NCBI GenBank assembly: GCA_900550825.1
Contig: URTZ01000054.1
Coordinates: forward strand, 1-10,883
Direction: 5' to 3'
Source: an uncultured Collinsella sp.
Lineage (GTDB): Bacteria > Actinomycetota > Coriobacteriia > Coriobacteriales > Coriobacteriaceae
Length of the DNA stretch: 10,883 bases
How positions within the stretch are numbered: position 1 is the stretch's first letter; every line of letters starts with the position of its first letter. Shown piece by piece: positions 1 through 5,561 of the stretch. Under the pieces are notes generated by a model that saw only the letters and a list, made by a program, of their open reading frames with translations, searched no databases and was not told the origin of the DNA. The translations under genes were made by a program, and so were the position numbers.

Positions 1-49
1 GGCAAGCCTGCGCATATCCGCTAACATTGGACTGTCCGCCGTGGCGCAG

Positions 50-136
50 GCCGCCCACACATATCATTCCATGCTCAAACATTCTCGCTTCGCTTCGCTC
101 GCTGCGAAACTGCGCGTGGAACGATATATGGGCGGC
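50..136 (-). repeat. Structured intergenic element, copy A (variable stem, conserved loop)
   Basis: Arms 50-71 and 117-136 pair to form a stem of about 20 bp with a two-base bulge, enclosing a 45-base loop (72-116). Read on the minus strand, the loop equals the 36-base loop of copy B (339-374) plus an inserted GCGAAGCGA, which lengthens a run of GCGAA-like units. Next to the loop both copies have ATATCGT on one arm and ATGATAT on the other, while the other stem bases differ and still pair. The C opposite A in the plus-strand stem becomes a G-U wobble on the minus strand, so minus is the likely sense strand. The family is not one I can name; a structured RNA or a REP/MITE-like repeat are both possible. 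Confidence 0.75.
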
Positions 137-212
137 TCCCGCTGAGCAGCTACGTTTACTTACTAGCAGCTACTTCGGTATCCCCTCCATTAGAACCTGC
201 AAAGGTAAAACA

Positions 213-275
213 GGAAAATATAAATAGAGTTAGCCGATGCGACAAAGGAGGCATCCCTTTATCGCATCGGCTAAC
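213..275 (-). terminator. Long hairpin with T-rich tail, probable dut operon terminator
   Basis: Bases 229-242 and 262-275 form a perfect 14-bp stem (GTTAGCCGATGCGA and its complement). It continues, after one mismatch, with AAAGG/CCTTT around a 7-base loop. Read on the minus strand, the stem is followed by the T-rich tail TCTATTTATATTTTCC (228 down to 213), as in an intrinsic terminator. It lies 170 or more bases past the dut stop, which would give the transcript a long 3' untranslated region containing copy B in antisense. The plus-strand side is less T-rich, but bidirectional function cannot be excluded. Confidence 0.6.
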
Positions 276-318
276 TAGAAAGATTGTTTTATGTCAAGCA
301 TGTAGCCCTTTCGCCTGA

Positions 319-393
319 GCCCCATACATATCGTCCCGCGCGCAGTTTCGCAGCGAAGCGAGAATGTTTGAGCACGGGATGATATATAGGGGC
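319..393 (+). repeat. Structured intergenic element, copy B (inverted relative to copy A)
   Basis: Arms 319-338 and 375-393 form a stem of about 18 bp, including a G-T wobble (G333/T380), a C/A mismatch (327/386) and a bulged A324, around a 36-base loop (339-374). All 36 loop bases occur in copy A on the opposite strand. The bases flanking the loop are CCCG/CGGG here and TCCA/TGGA in copy A, and the outer stem is GCCCC/GGGGC here and GCCGCCCA/TGGGCGGC there. These are paired changes that keep the helix. The same wobble in both copies on this strand favours plus as the sense strand of this copy. Confidence 0.75.
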
Positions 394-420
394 CTCCCAG
401 GGGCGAGCGGGCATTACGAC

Positions 421-445
421 GCCCATTTTCAACGAAGAAATGGGC
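421..445 (-). repeat. Small hairpin at the dut stop codon
   Basis: GCCCATTT (421-428) and AAATGGGC (438-445) form an 8-bp stem with a 9-base loop, ending at the last base of the dut stop codon. No T-run follows on the minus strand, so it may be a weak or atypical terminator or a 3'-end stabiliser. It could also be chance. Confidence 0.4.
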
Positions 446-888
446 TAAGCCACACCAGAAGAACCGAAGCCTCCGTTGCCTCGGTCGGTTTCGTCTAGTT
501 CTTCTACTTCTATGAGGTTAACCGTGGGGACTTCTTGGATGACGAGTTGGGCGATGCGGTCGCCTTTGTTGATTTGGATGTTGTTGGAGGGATCCAGGTT
601 GATGAGGATAACCTTGAGTTCTCCTCGGTAGTGGGCGTCGATGAGGCCCGGCGTGTTAACTATAGACAGGCCCTGCTTGATGGCCAAGCCGCTGCGGGGC
701 TGGACGAAGCCGGCGTAGCCATCGGGCAAGGCGATGGCCAGCCCAGTAGAGACCAGACGACGTTCGAAGGGCTTCAGGACGCAGTCCTCGTTGGAGCGCA
801 AATCCAAGCCGGCATCGGTGGGATGGGCGTATTTGGGAAGCTCGACGGTGGGGTCGAGACGCTTTATGTTGACGGTAATGCTGGACAT
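445..888 (-). CDS. dut: Deoxyuridine 5'-triphosphate nucleotidohydrolase (dUTPase)
   Basis: Hydrolyses dUTP to dUMP and pyrophosphate in the cytoplasm, supplying dUMP for thymidylate synthesis and keeping uracil out of DNA. The 147 residues are the usual length of the homotrimeric family, and all five family motifs are visible in order: AGLDLRS (26-32), PRSGLA (64-69), the GLID..YRGEL block with the probable catalytic Asp84 (81-91), GDRIAQLVI (109-117), and the glycine-rich RGNGGFGSSG tail (136-145), which closes over the substrate. The start ATG (886-888) lies 4 bases after the nrdR stop. Its ribosome binding site AAGGTGA contains that stop codon, so translation is probably coupled to nrdR. 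The family assignment is secure. Confidence 0.96.
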   Translation of the reverse strand: MSSITVNIKRLDPTVELPKYAHPTDAGLDLRSNEDCVLKPFERRLVSTGLAIALPDGYAGFVQPRSGLAIKQGLSIVNTPGLIDAHYRGELKVILINLDPSNNIQINKGDRIAQLVIQEVPTVNLIEVEELDETDRGNGGFGSSGVA

Positions 889-892
889 GGAA

Positions 893-1336
893 TCACCTTA
901 GCTTGTCGAGCTCTTGCAGAAACTCATCGACGTCTTTGAAATCGCGGTAGACCGAGGCAAAACGGATGTAAGCCACCTTGTCGATCTTGGCCAAGCGCTT
1001 GAGCACCATGTCACCCAACTCATGGGACGTGACGGCCGTCAGCGTGCGAGAGCGCAGCTCGACCTCGATGTCGTCGATAATCTCATTGAGCTTCTTAGTG
1101 TCGATATCGCGCTTGATGGTGGCGCGCATCAAGCCGACGAGCAGCTTATTGCGATCGAACCGCTGCTTGGTTCCGTCTGACTTAATGACCTCAATTGGGT
1201 CTTCGCATCGCTCAAACGTTGTAAAGCGGTAGTTACACGAGCAACATTCGCGACGACGCTTAATGGTGTTATTAGACTCCTGCATACGGGAATCAACGAC
1301 GCGGGTATGTGCCTTGCCGCATTTGGGACAGCGCAT
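893..1336 (-). CDS. nrdR: Transcriptional repressor NrdR
   Basis: Zinc-ribbon/ATP-cone repressor that senses dATP/ATP and represses ribonucleotide reductase operons through NrdR boxes. The N-terminal zinc ribbon shows its four cysteines as CPKC (3-6) and CSC preceded by Cys31 (31-34), followed by the typical RFTTFER stretch (37-43). The ATP-cone occupies about residues 47-137. At 147 residues it is close to the usual length. The start ATG (1334-1336) is preceded by a strong GAGGAGG. Both the ATG and part of that site can be enclosed in a 12-bp hairpin (1331-1374). It follows the LysM gene by 51 bases and precedes dut by 4. No NrdR box was noticed in this window, so its targets appear to lie elsewhere. 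Confidence 0.96.
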   Translation of the reverse strand: MRCPKCGKAHTRVVDSRMQESNNTIKRRRECCSCNYRFTTFERCEDPIEVIKSDGTKQRFDRNKLLVGLMRATIKRDIDTKKLNEIIDDIEVELRSRTLTAVTSHELGDMVLKRLAKIDKVAYIRFASVYRDFKDVDEFLQELDKLR

Positions 1337-1374
1337 GGTACCTCCTCTTAAACGATAACAAGGGTACCATGCGC
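1331..1374 (-). promoter_or_regulatory. 12-bp hairpin enclosing the nrdR start codon
   Basis: GCGCATGGTACC (1331-1342) and GGTACCATGCGC (1363-1374) are perfect inverted repeats separated by 20 bases. In the minus-strand transcript the nrdR ATG lies inside one arm. Most of the AGGAGG site is in the loop, with its last bases in the arm. The structure begins about a dozen bases after the LysM stop. Folding would hinder nrdR initiation, and ribosomes ending on the LysM gene or a bound factor might open it. No T-run follows, so it is a poor terminator. Confidence 0.65.
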
Positions 1375-1387
1375 AGCGCGATAATGA

Positions 1388-1840
1388 TTACGAACGAGCA
1401 GGAACCTTAAGATGCGCACCGGCGGCGAGCGAACCATGCTCCAGATGATTGACACTACGAATCATGTCGGAAGTCTCTTGCGTGGAAAGGCCTTCGATTG
1501 GATATTCCTCGGCAAGCGACCAAAGAGAATCGCCAGGCTGAACGCGAATGGTCTCGTAGGTAACGTTGGAAACGGACTCGGCATACGCGGCGTGACGAGC
1601 GCTAAAGACCGACGTAGCGAGGACAAAGAAGAGCGTAAGCGCAACGGCAACGGCGACAATCGTCGGAACCTTCAGGGCAACGCGAGCCGGCGCGACTACA
1701 GCCTGCTGATTGCGAGCAGGCTTTACGGTCAAAGGCTGAAAGCCGGAGCGGCCACCCTGAACAACCGTAAAAGTGGGTTCTGCAGGCGTCTCGAGCTTAA
1801 GGGCGAGGTTTCCCTGGACCATATTCGTTGCGTTCATCAT
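1388..1840 (-). CDS. LysM membrane protein, probable SOS cell-division inhibitor (ChiZ/YneA-like)
   Basis: A 150-residue single-pass membrane protein. About 57 cytoplasmic residues rich in Gln, Pro, Arg and Ala precede one hydrophobic segment (about 58-80), followed by an outward-facing LysM-type domain (about 97-147) with the typical VQPGDSLWSLA start and HLKVP end. LysM domains bind peptidoglycan. The architecture and the position divergent from lexA and upstream of nrdR match mycobacterial ChiZ (Rv2719c) and resemble YneA of Bacillus, which delay division after DNA damage; function here is inferred from this. Its promoter contains an SOS box. GAGGAG lies 3 bases before the first ATG and 6 before the second (1835-1837), so residue 2 may be the true start. 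Confidence 0.85.
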   Translation of the reverse strand: MMNATNMVQGNLALKLETPAEPTFTVVQGGRSGFQPLTVKPARNQQAVVAPARVALKVPTIVAVAVALTLFFVLATSVFSARHAAYAESVSNVTYETIRVQPGDSLWSLAEEYPIEGLSTQETSDMIRSVNHLEHGSLAAGAHLKVPARS

Positions 1841-1908
1841 GTTCTCCTCTCGCGTGTTTTGCTGAGAACAGTTTTATCAAGCCGCGCGGACAAAAATGTC
1901 TAGCGCGA

Positions 1909-1920
1909 GAACGAATGTTC
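1909..1920. promoter_or_regulatory. SOS (LexA) box 1
   Basis: GAACGAATGTTC is a perfect GAAC-N4-GTTC operator of the Gram-positive/actinobacterial type. It lies just downstream of the predicted start point of the LysM gene transcript, where bound LexA would block initiation or early elongation. Confidence 0.85.
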
Positions 1921-1927
1921 GGTTATT

Positions 1928-1955
1928 ATTATCTTCGAACAGTTGTTCCTGTCAA
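1928..1955 (-). promoter_or_regulatory. Sigma-A-type promoter of the LysM gene, with embedded SOS box
   Basis: On the minus strand TTGACA (1955-1950) is a perfect -35 element. After a 16-base spacer comes GATAAT (1933-1928), a 5-of-6 match to the -10 consensus. SOS box 2 sits within the spacer, a classic repressor position. Transcription would start near 1921, leaving a leader of about 80 bases before the LysM gene at 1840. Confidence 0.75.
1937..1948. promoter_or_regulatory. SOS (LexA) box 2
   Basis: GAACAGTTGTTC is a perfect GAAC-N4-GTTC operator. It is located between the -35 and -10 elements of the LysM gene promoter and starts exactly 28 bp after box 1. Confidence 0.88.
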
Positions 1956-1964
1956 GCAAAATTC

Positions 1965-1976
1965 GAACATTTGTTT
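1965..1976. promoter_or_regulatory. SOS (LexA) box 3, lexA-proximal
   Basis: GAACATTTGTTT deviates by one base from GAAC-N4-GTTC. It starts exactly 28 bp after box 2 and lies 24 bases before the lexA start codon, a good position for autorepression of lexA. A convincing plus-strand promoter for lexA could not be fixed; TATTAT at 1924-1929 is one possible -10 element. Confidence 0.75.
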
Positions 1977-2000
1977 GACATGGGTAGAGAGGATGCCCTG

Positions 2001-2645
2001 ATGGCTCGCAAAATTACCAAGCGTCAGCAGCAAATTTACGACTTCATCAAGGAATATCAGCAAGAGAAGGGTTATCCGCCCAGCGTGCGCGAGATGGCTT
2101 CTGCCGTGGGCCTTTCCTCCCCCAGCACCGTGCACGCCCACTTATCTGCCTTGGAGGCGCGCGGGCTGCTCAAGCGCGATGCCACCAAACCGCGCGCCCT
2201 GGAACTCTTTAACGAGGACGGCTCCTCTGTCTCAATTTCTAAATCTGACGAGCCCACCGCACCTCGCGGAACGGTCTCGCTACCGCTCGTTGGTCGCGTC
2301 GCGGCTGGGATTCCCATTCTGGCCGAGCAGAATATCGAAGACACTTTTACTATCCCGACCGAAATCGCCACCGATCAGGGTTCCTTTATCCTTGAGGTGC
2401 ATGGGAGCTCAATGATCAATGTCGGCATCTTCAATGGCGATTACATCATCGTCCGTGAACAAAAGAGTGCCATGAATGGCGAAATTGTCGTGGCCATGAT
2501 TGATGGTTCAGCGACCGTCAAAACGTTCTACAAGGAGCAGGGACGCGTACGCCTGCAGCCTGAGAATGACACCATGGAGCCTATCTATGCAACGAATCCC
2601 GTTATCTTGGGCAAAGTCGTCGGCTTGATGCGCCGGTTCTCGTAA
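2001..2645 (+). CDS. lexA: SOS response repressor and autoprotease LexA
   Basis: Represses DNA-damage genes by binding GAAC-N4-GTTC boxes, and self-cleaves when RecA filaments form. The 214 residues show the winged helix-turn-helix (PSVREMASAVGL with STVHAHLSALEARG, about 27-55). The cleavage bond is Ala102-Gly103 in GRVAAGIP, and the protease domain carries nucleophile Ser137 (HGSSMI) and general-base Lys174 (ATVKTF). I chose the ATG at 2001 because AGAGAGGA (1986-1993) lies 7 bases upstream and the family begins about here. An upstream in-frame ATG at 1896 would run translation through all three SOS boxes and adds residues with no family support. The stop codon overlaps the next start as TAATG. 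Confidence 0.97.
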   Translation: MARKITKRQQQIYDFIKEYQQEKGYPPSVREMASAVGLSSPSTVHAHLSALEARGLLKRDATKPRALELFNEDGSSVSISKSDEPTAPRGTVSLPLVGRVAAGIPILAEQNIEDTFTIPTEIATDQGSFILEVHGSSMINVGIFNGDYIIVREQKSAMNGEIVVAMIDGSATVKTFYKEQGRVRLQPENDTMEPIYATNPVILGKVVGLMRRFS

Positions 2646-3349
2646 TGCAAAAACGCATCACCATCTTTGATACCGTCCGCGGGTTTACGATGATTTCAAT
2701 GGCAGGTTTTCACGCTTGCTACGATCTCGCCTACCTGTACGGTTGGGATATGCCCTGGTTTACCCAGACTGTCTTTCAAGACATCTGGCGCGCCAGCATC
2801 AGCTGGGTATTTCTGTTTATCGCGGGTTGGATGTGCACCCTTTCGCGCAACAATATCAAACGTGCCGCCAAATACGCCTTAGCAGCACTCGTCGTCTGGT
2901 TGGTAACAACGCTTGTCTCAGTAGACGATTCGGTTAATTTTGGCATCATCTACTGCATAGCCGCATGTACCGGCATCGTGGCGTTGACCGATCCCGTCCT
3001 TAAGAGGATATCGGCGAGATGGGGCATGTCCCTATGCCTTGTGTTGTTCGCCCTCACCTGGAGCATCCCCAAAACAATCTACCCTGTCCCCTACCTGGCG
3101 TGGCTGGGATTTCCGAGCCCTGGGTTTGTTTCAGGTGATTACTACCCCATCATCCCGTTTATCTTTATGTATCTTGCAGGATACTTCGCCGCACATATAG
3201 CGCAGGGAATCGATAAGACCGTCCCTAGCTGGGCCTACGCCAACTCCCTGCCGGCGCTCGCCAGCCTTGGACGTCACGCACTCCCCTTTTATCTGCTGCA
3301 TCAGCCCATCATACTGGGCATTTTGGAGCTCGCCTACTCGGTGCGATAA
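2645..3349 (+). CDS. Membrane acyltransferase-like protein (DUF1624/HGSNAT catalytic-domain family)
   Basis: A 234-residue multi-pass membrane protein with about six or seven hydrophobic segments (roughly 12-32, 49-66, 74-92, 98-115, 126-141, 164-185, 210-230). The N-terminal FDTVRGFTMISMAGFHACYDL-like block, the YYPIIPFIFMYLAGYF segment (166-181) and the LGRHALPFYLLHQPI end (208-222) resemble bacterial relatives of heparan-alpha-glucosaminide N-acetyltransferase. Such proteins are thought to move an acyl group across the membrane onto a sugar; substrate and activity here are unknown. His23 is a candidate functional residue by position only. Its ATG overlaps the lexA stop by one base and no good ribosome binding site precedes it. 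Co-translation with lexA, and hence SOS control, is therefore likely. Its 3' end overlaps convergent hflX by 16 bases. Confidence 0.75.
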   Translation: MQKRITIFDTVRGFTMISMAGFHACYDLAYLYGWDMPWFTQTVFQDIWRASISWVFLFIAGWMCTLSRNNIKRAAKYALAALVVWLVTTLVSVDDSVNFGIIYCIAACTGIVALTDPVLKRISARWGMSLCLVLFALTWSIPKTIYPVPYLAWLGFPSPGFVSGDYYPIIPFIFMYLAGYFAAHIAQGIDKTVPSWAYANSLPALASLGRHALPFYLLHQPIILGILELAYSVR

Positions 3350-4623
3350 CGCTCGAGCCGCGGCGCAATACAAGCCGGCAGCTTCGCCACAATACGAACG
3401 CCATCCTCGAGATATTCCTCGTGCAAAAGGGTTCCCTGCTCATGCACCAGCGTGATGAGGGCGCCCTCGCGATACGGGATATCAGCAGAGAGCAACACAT
3501 CGGTGGCAGCCGCCTCGCGAGCAATGCGATCGACGAGATCGTCGAGCCCTTCGCCCGTTTGGGCCGAGAACAGAACGGCTTCCGGAAAACGACGACGGAA
3601 ACTTAATCGAACAACGCTATCGAGAAGATCGATTTTATTGAATACGGTCAGCGTTAAACGCTCTCCAGCGCCGATCTCATCAAGCACGCGGTCGACAGCC
3701 TCCAACTGTCGCTCATAGTCCTCGTCAGACGCATCTACGACTTTGAGAATTAGATCGGCACCCAACACCTCGGACAGCGTCGATTTAAAGGCATCGACCA
3801 AACCATGCGGCAGCTTTTGAATAAAGCCGACGGTATCGGTGATAGTCATGCCGCGACCGCCGGGCAGGTGATACGAACGCGTCGTCGGGTCGAGCGTAGC
3901 AAACAGCTTGTCCTGCGAAAGTACCGTAGAGCCGGTCAGGCGATTGAGCAACGTCGATTTACCGGCATTGGTATAACCGGCTAACGCGACGCGAAACGCC
4001 GGTGACTCAATGCGACTCTTGGACTGGACATCGCGACGCTGTTCAACCTGCTTAAGCTCACGACGAAGCGCGGCAATCTTATTGCGAATCAAGCGACGGT
4101 CAACCTCGAGCTGGCTTTCACCCTGGCCAAAGCGCGAACCGATGCCGCCGCGCGTCTGCTCCTTGGCAAGATGGCTCCACATGCCACGCAGACGAGGCAA
4201 CAGATATTGAAGCTGTGCCAGCTGTACCTGTAGGCGTCCCTCACGCGTCTGAGCATGCAGGCCAAAGATATCCAAGATAAGTGCCGTACGATCGATAATC
4301 TTTACCGGCTCGCCCACGGCTTTCTCCAAATAGGATTGCTGCGAGGGCGTCAGGTCGTCGTCAAAGATAACAACATCGGCATCCATGCGATGCACCAGGC
4401 CGCACAGCTCTTCAACCTTACCGGAACCGATAAACGATTTAGGATACGGCTTTACCAAACGCTGAGACAAGCGCGCCACGCACCGGGCACCAGCCGTATG
4501 GGCAAGGCGCTCCAGCTCGTCAAGCGATCGATCGAGCGGCCATGCATTGTCGCGCCATTCAACACCAACCAAAATGGCACGCTCGGGCTCGGGTGCCGTG
4601 GGGACCAAGGGAAAACGAGCCAT
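3334..4623 (-). CDS. hflX: Ribosome-associated GTPase HflX
   Basis: GTPase that binds the 50S subunit and, in studied bacteria, splits stalled or hibernating ribosomes under stress. The 429 residues contain the HflX N-terminal region (VGVE at 19-22, GSGKVEEL 66-73, FDDDLTPSQ 87-95) and the coiled linker with GGIGSRFGQGESQLE (159-173). The GTPase domain follows: G1 GYTNAGKST (216-224), G2 region around FATLDPTTR (241-249), G3 DTVGF (263-267), G4 NKID (329-332) and G5 SAQTG (353-357). Its ATG overlaps the miaA stop as TAATG. GAGG, located within the end of miaA, lies 7 bases upstream. The miaA-hflX association recalls miaA-hfq-hflX of enterobacteria, without hfq. The 3' end runs 16 bases into the opposing acyltransferase gene. 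Confidence 0.95.
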   Translation of the reverse strand: MARFPLVPTAPEPERAILVGVEWRDNAWPLDRSLDELERLAHTAGARCVARLSQRLVKPYPKSFIGSGKVEELCGLVHRMDADVVIFDDDLTPSQQSYLEKAVGEPVKIIDRTALILDIFGLHAQTREGRLQVQLAQLQYLLPRLRGMWSHLAKEQTRGGIGSRFGQGESQLEVDRRLIRNKIAALRRELKQVEQRRDVQSKSRIESPAFRVALAGYTNAGKSTLLNRLTGSTVLSQDKLFATLDPTTRSYHLPGGRGMTITDTVGFIQKLPHGLVDAFKSTLSEVLGADLILKVVDASDEDYERQLEAVDRVLDEIGAGERLTLTVFNKIDLLDSVVRLSFRRRFPEAVLFSAQTGEGLDDLVDRIAREAAATDVLLSADIPYREGALITLVHEQGTLLHEEYLEDGVRIVAKLPACIAPRLERYRTE

Positions 4624-5561
4624 TAGACAGCCTCAATACGATGCAGGATGTCCTCAACGACCTCATCGATCGTAAACTCGTCCATATCGAACCACACGAT
4701 ACGGTCATCGCGTTTAAACCACGAAAGCTGACGCTTGGCATAGCGACGCGAACGCATCTTAATGAGTTCGCGAGCCTCATCCATGCTCATCACGCCATTG
4801 AAAGCATCGATAATCTCTTTATAGCCAATCGCCTGCATCGAAGTCAGGGCATCTGCCAGCCCCTGGTCCATAAGACCGCGAACCTCATCGACAAGGCCCT
4901 GCTCAAACATCAGGTCGACGCGCAGGTTAATGCGCTCGTAGAGCATCTCGCGATTACGCGTCAGACCAAACCATAGAGCGTGATAATGCTCGCGCGGAAC
5001 ACTAAACTGCGACTTTTGCTGCGCGTAGGACACACCATCATCGTGCATTTCGAGCGCGCGAATCACGCGGCGAACATTATGGGGATGGATGACCGCAGCG
5101 GACTCGGGGTCACGCTCGGCAAGCAGCGCGTGCAGCGCTTCCTCGCCTATGCGCTCGGCAAGTTCCTGATACCCCGCGCGACGATCGTCCTCAAGCTCGC
5201 CCGAGGGAAAATCCATCTCATCCAGGGCGGCCTTGAGATACAAGCCTGTGCCCCCGCAAAACACCGGTAGGCGGCCCTCGCCAAGCAAACGCTCAACATG
5301 CGCGCGAGCGTCAGCCTGATAAAGCGCCGCAGAGTACGTCACACCCGGCTCTACAATGTCGACGAGACGCAGCGGCGCCGTACACTCATCGGGCGTCATC
5401 TTTGCGGTACCGATGTCCATGCCGCGATAGATTTGCATCGCATCGCACGACAGCACTTCGGACGAAAGACGAGCGGCCAAACGGTCGGCAACATCACTCT
5501 TACCAACCGCCGTCGGACCGACGATCGCAACGGCGGAAAGACCTGCCCCGGGAGAAACCAT
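4623..5561 (-). CDS. miaA: tRNA dimethylallyltransferase MiaA
   Basis: Transfers a dimethylallyl group from dimethylallyl diphosphate to N6 of A37 in tRNAs that read codons beginning with U, the first step of i6A/ms2i6A synthesis. The 312 residues are the normal length. Visible motifs are the P-loop GPTAVGKS (15-22), SCDAMQIYRGMDIGTAK (38-54), FCGGTGLYLKA (101-111), HNVRRVIRALE (161-171), QAIGYKE (243-249) and RRYAKRQLSWF (272-282). Start and stop are each shared by one base with neighbours: its ATG overlaps the miaB stop and its TAA overlaps the hflX start. There is no clear ribosome binding site before the ATG, so translation probably depends on miaB. MiaB acts on the MiaA product, so the pair forms one pathway. 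Confidence 0.96.
   Translation of the reverse strand: MVSPGAGLSAVAIVGPTAVGKSDVADRLAARLSSEVLSCDAMQIYRGMDIGTAKMTPDECTAPLRLVDIVEPGVTYSAALYQADARAHVERLLGEGRLPVFCGGTGLYLKAALDEMDFPSGELEDDRRAGYQELAERIGEEALHALLAERDPESAAVIHPHNVRRVIRALEMHDDGVSYAQQKSQFSVPREHYHALWFGLTRNREMLYERINLRVDLMFEQGLVDEVRGLMDQGLADALTSMQAIGYKEIIDAFNGVMSMDEARELIKMRSRRYAKRQLSWFKRDDRIVWFDMDEFTIDEVVEDILHRIEAV

Larger units (their letters stand above)
1..444. other. Gene-free, hairpin-rich intergenic region
   Basis: I see no convincing coding sequence here; the short open frames lack ribosome binding sites and run through palindromes. The region holds two inverted copies of a structured element (50-136 and 319-393), a long hairpin with a T-rich tail on the minus strand (213-275), and a small hairpin ending at the dut stop codon (421-445). 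There is also a 7-bp inverted repeat CCTGCGC/GCGCAGG (7-13 and 44-50) and a 9-base direct repeat AGCAGCTAC (145-153 and 165-173). It lies downstream of dut, so part of it is probably the 3' untranslated region of the LysM-nrdR-dut transcript. Confidence 0.7.

Noticed and set aside
27..227. 66-codon open frame through copy A
   Set aside because: It runs across a palindromic element, has no ribosome binding site and no recognisable protein sequence. The element's structure explains the open frame.
1..444. CRISPR array or tRNA-associated attachment site
   Set aside because: Only two repeat copies exist, in inverted orientation and each internally paired. There is no regular spacing and no tRNA fold.
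1896..2000. Upstream in-frame ATG extending LexA by 35 residues
   Set aside because: Translation would cross all three SOS boxes, no ribosome binding site precedes it, and the family N-terminus and a good AGAGAGGA site support the ATG at 2001.
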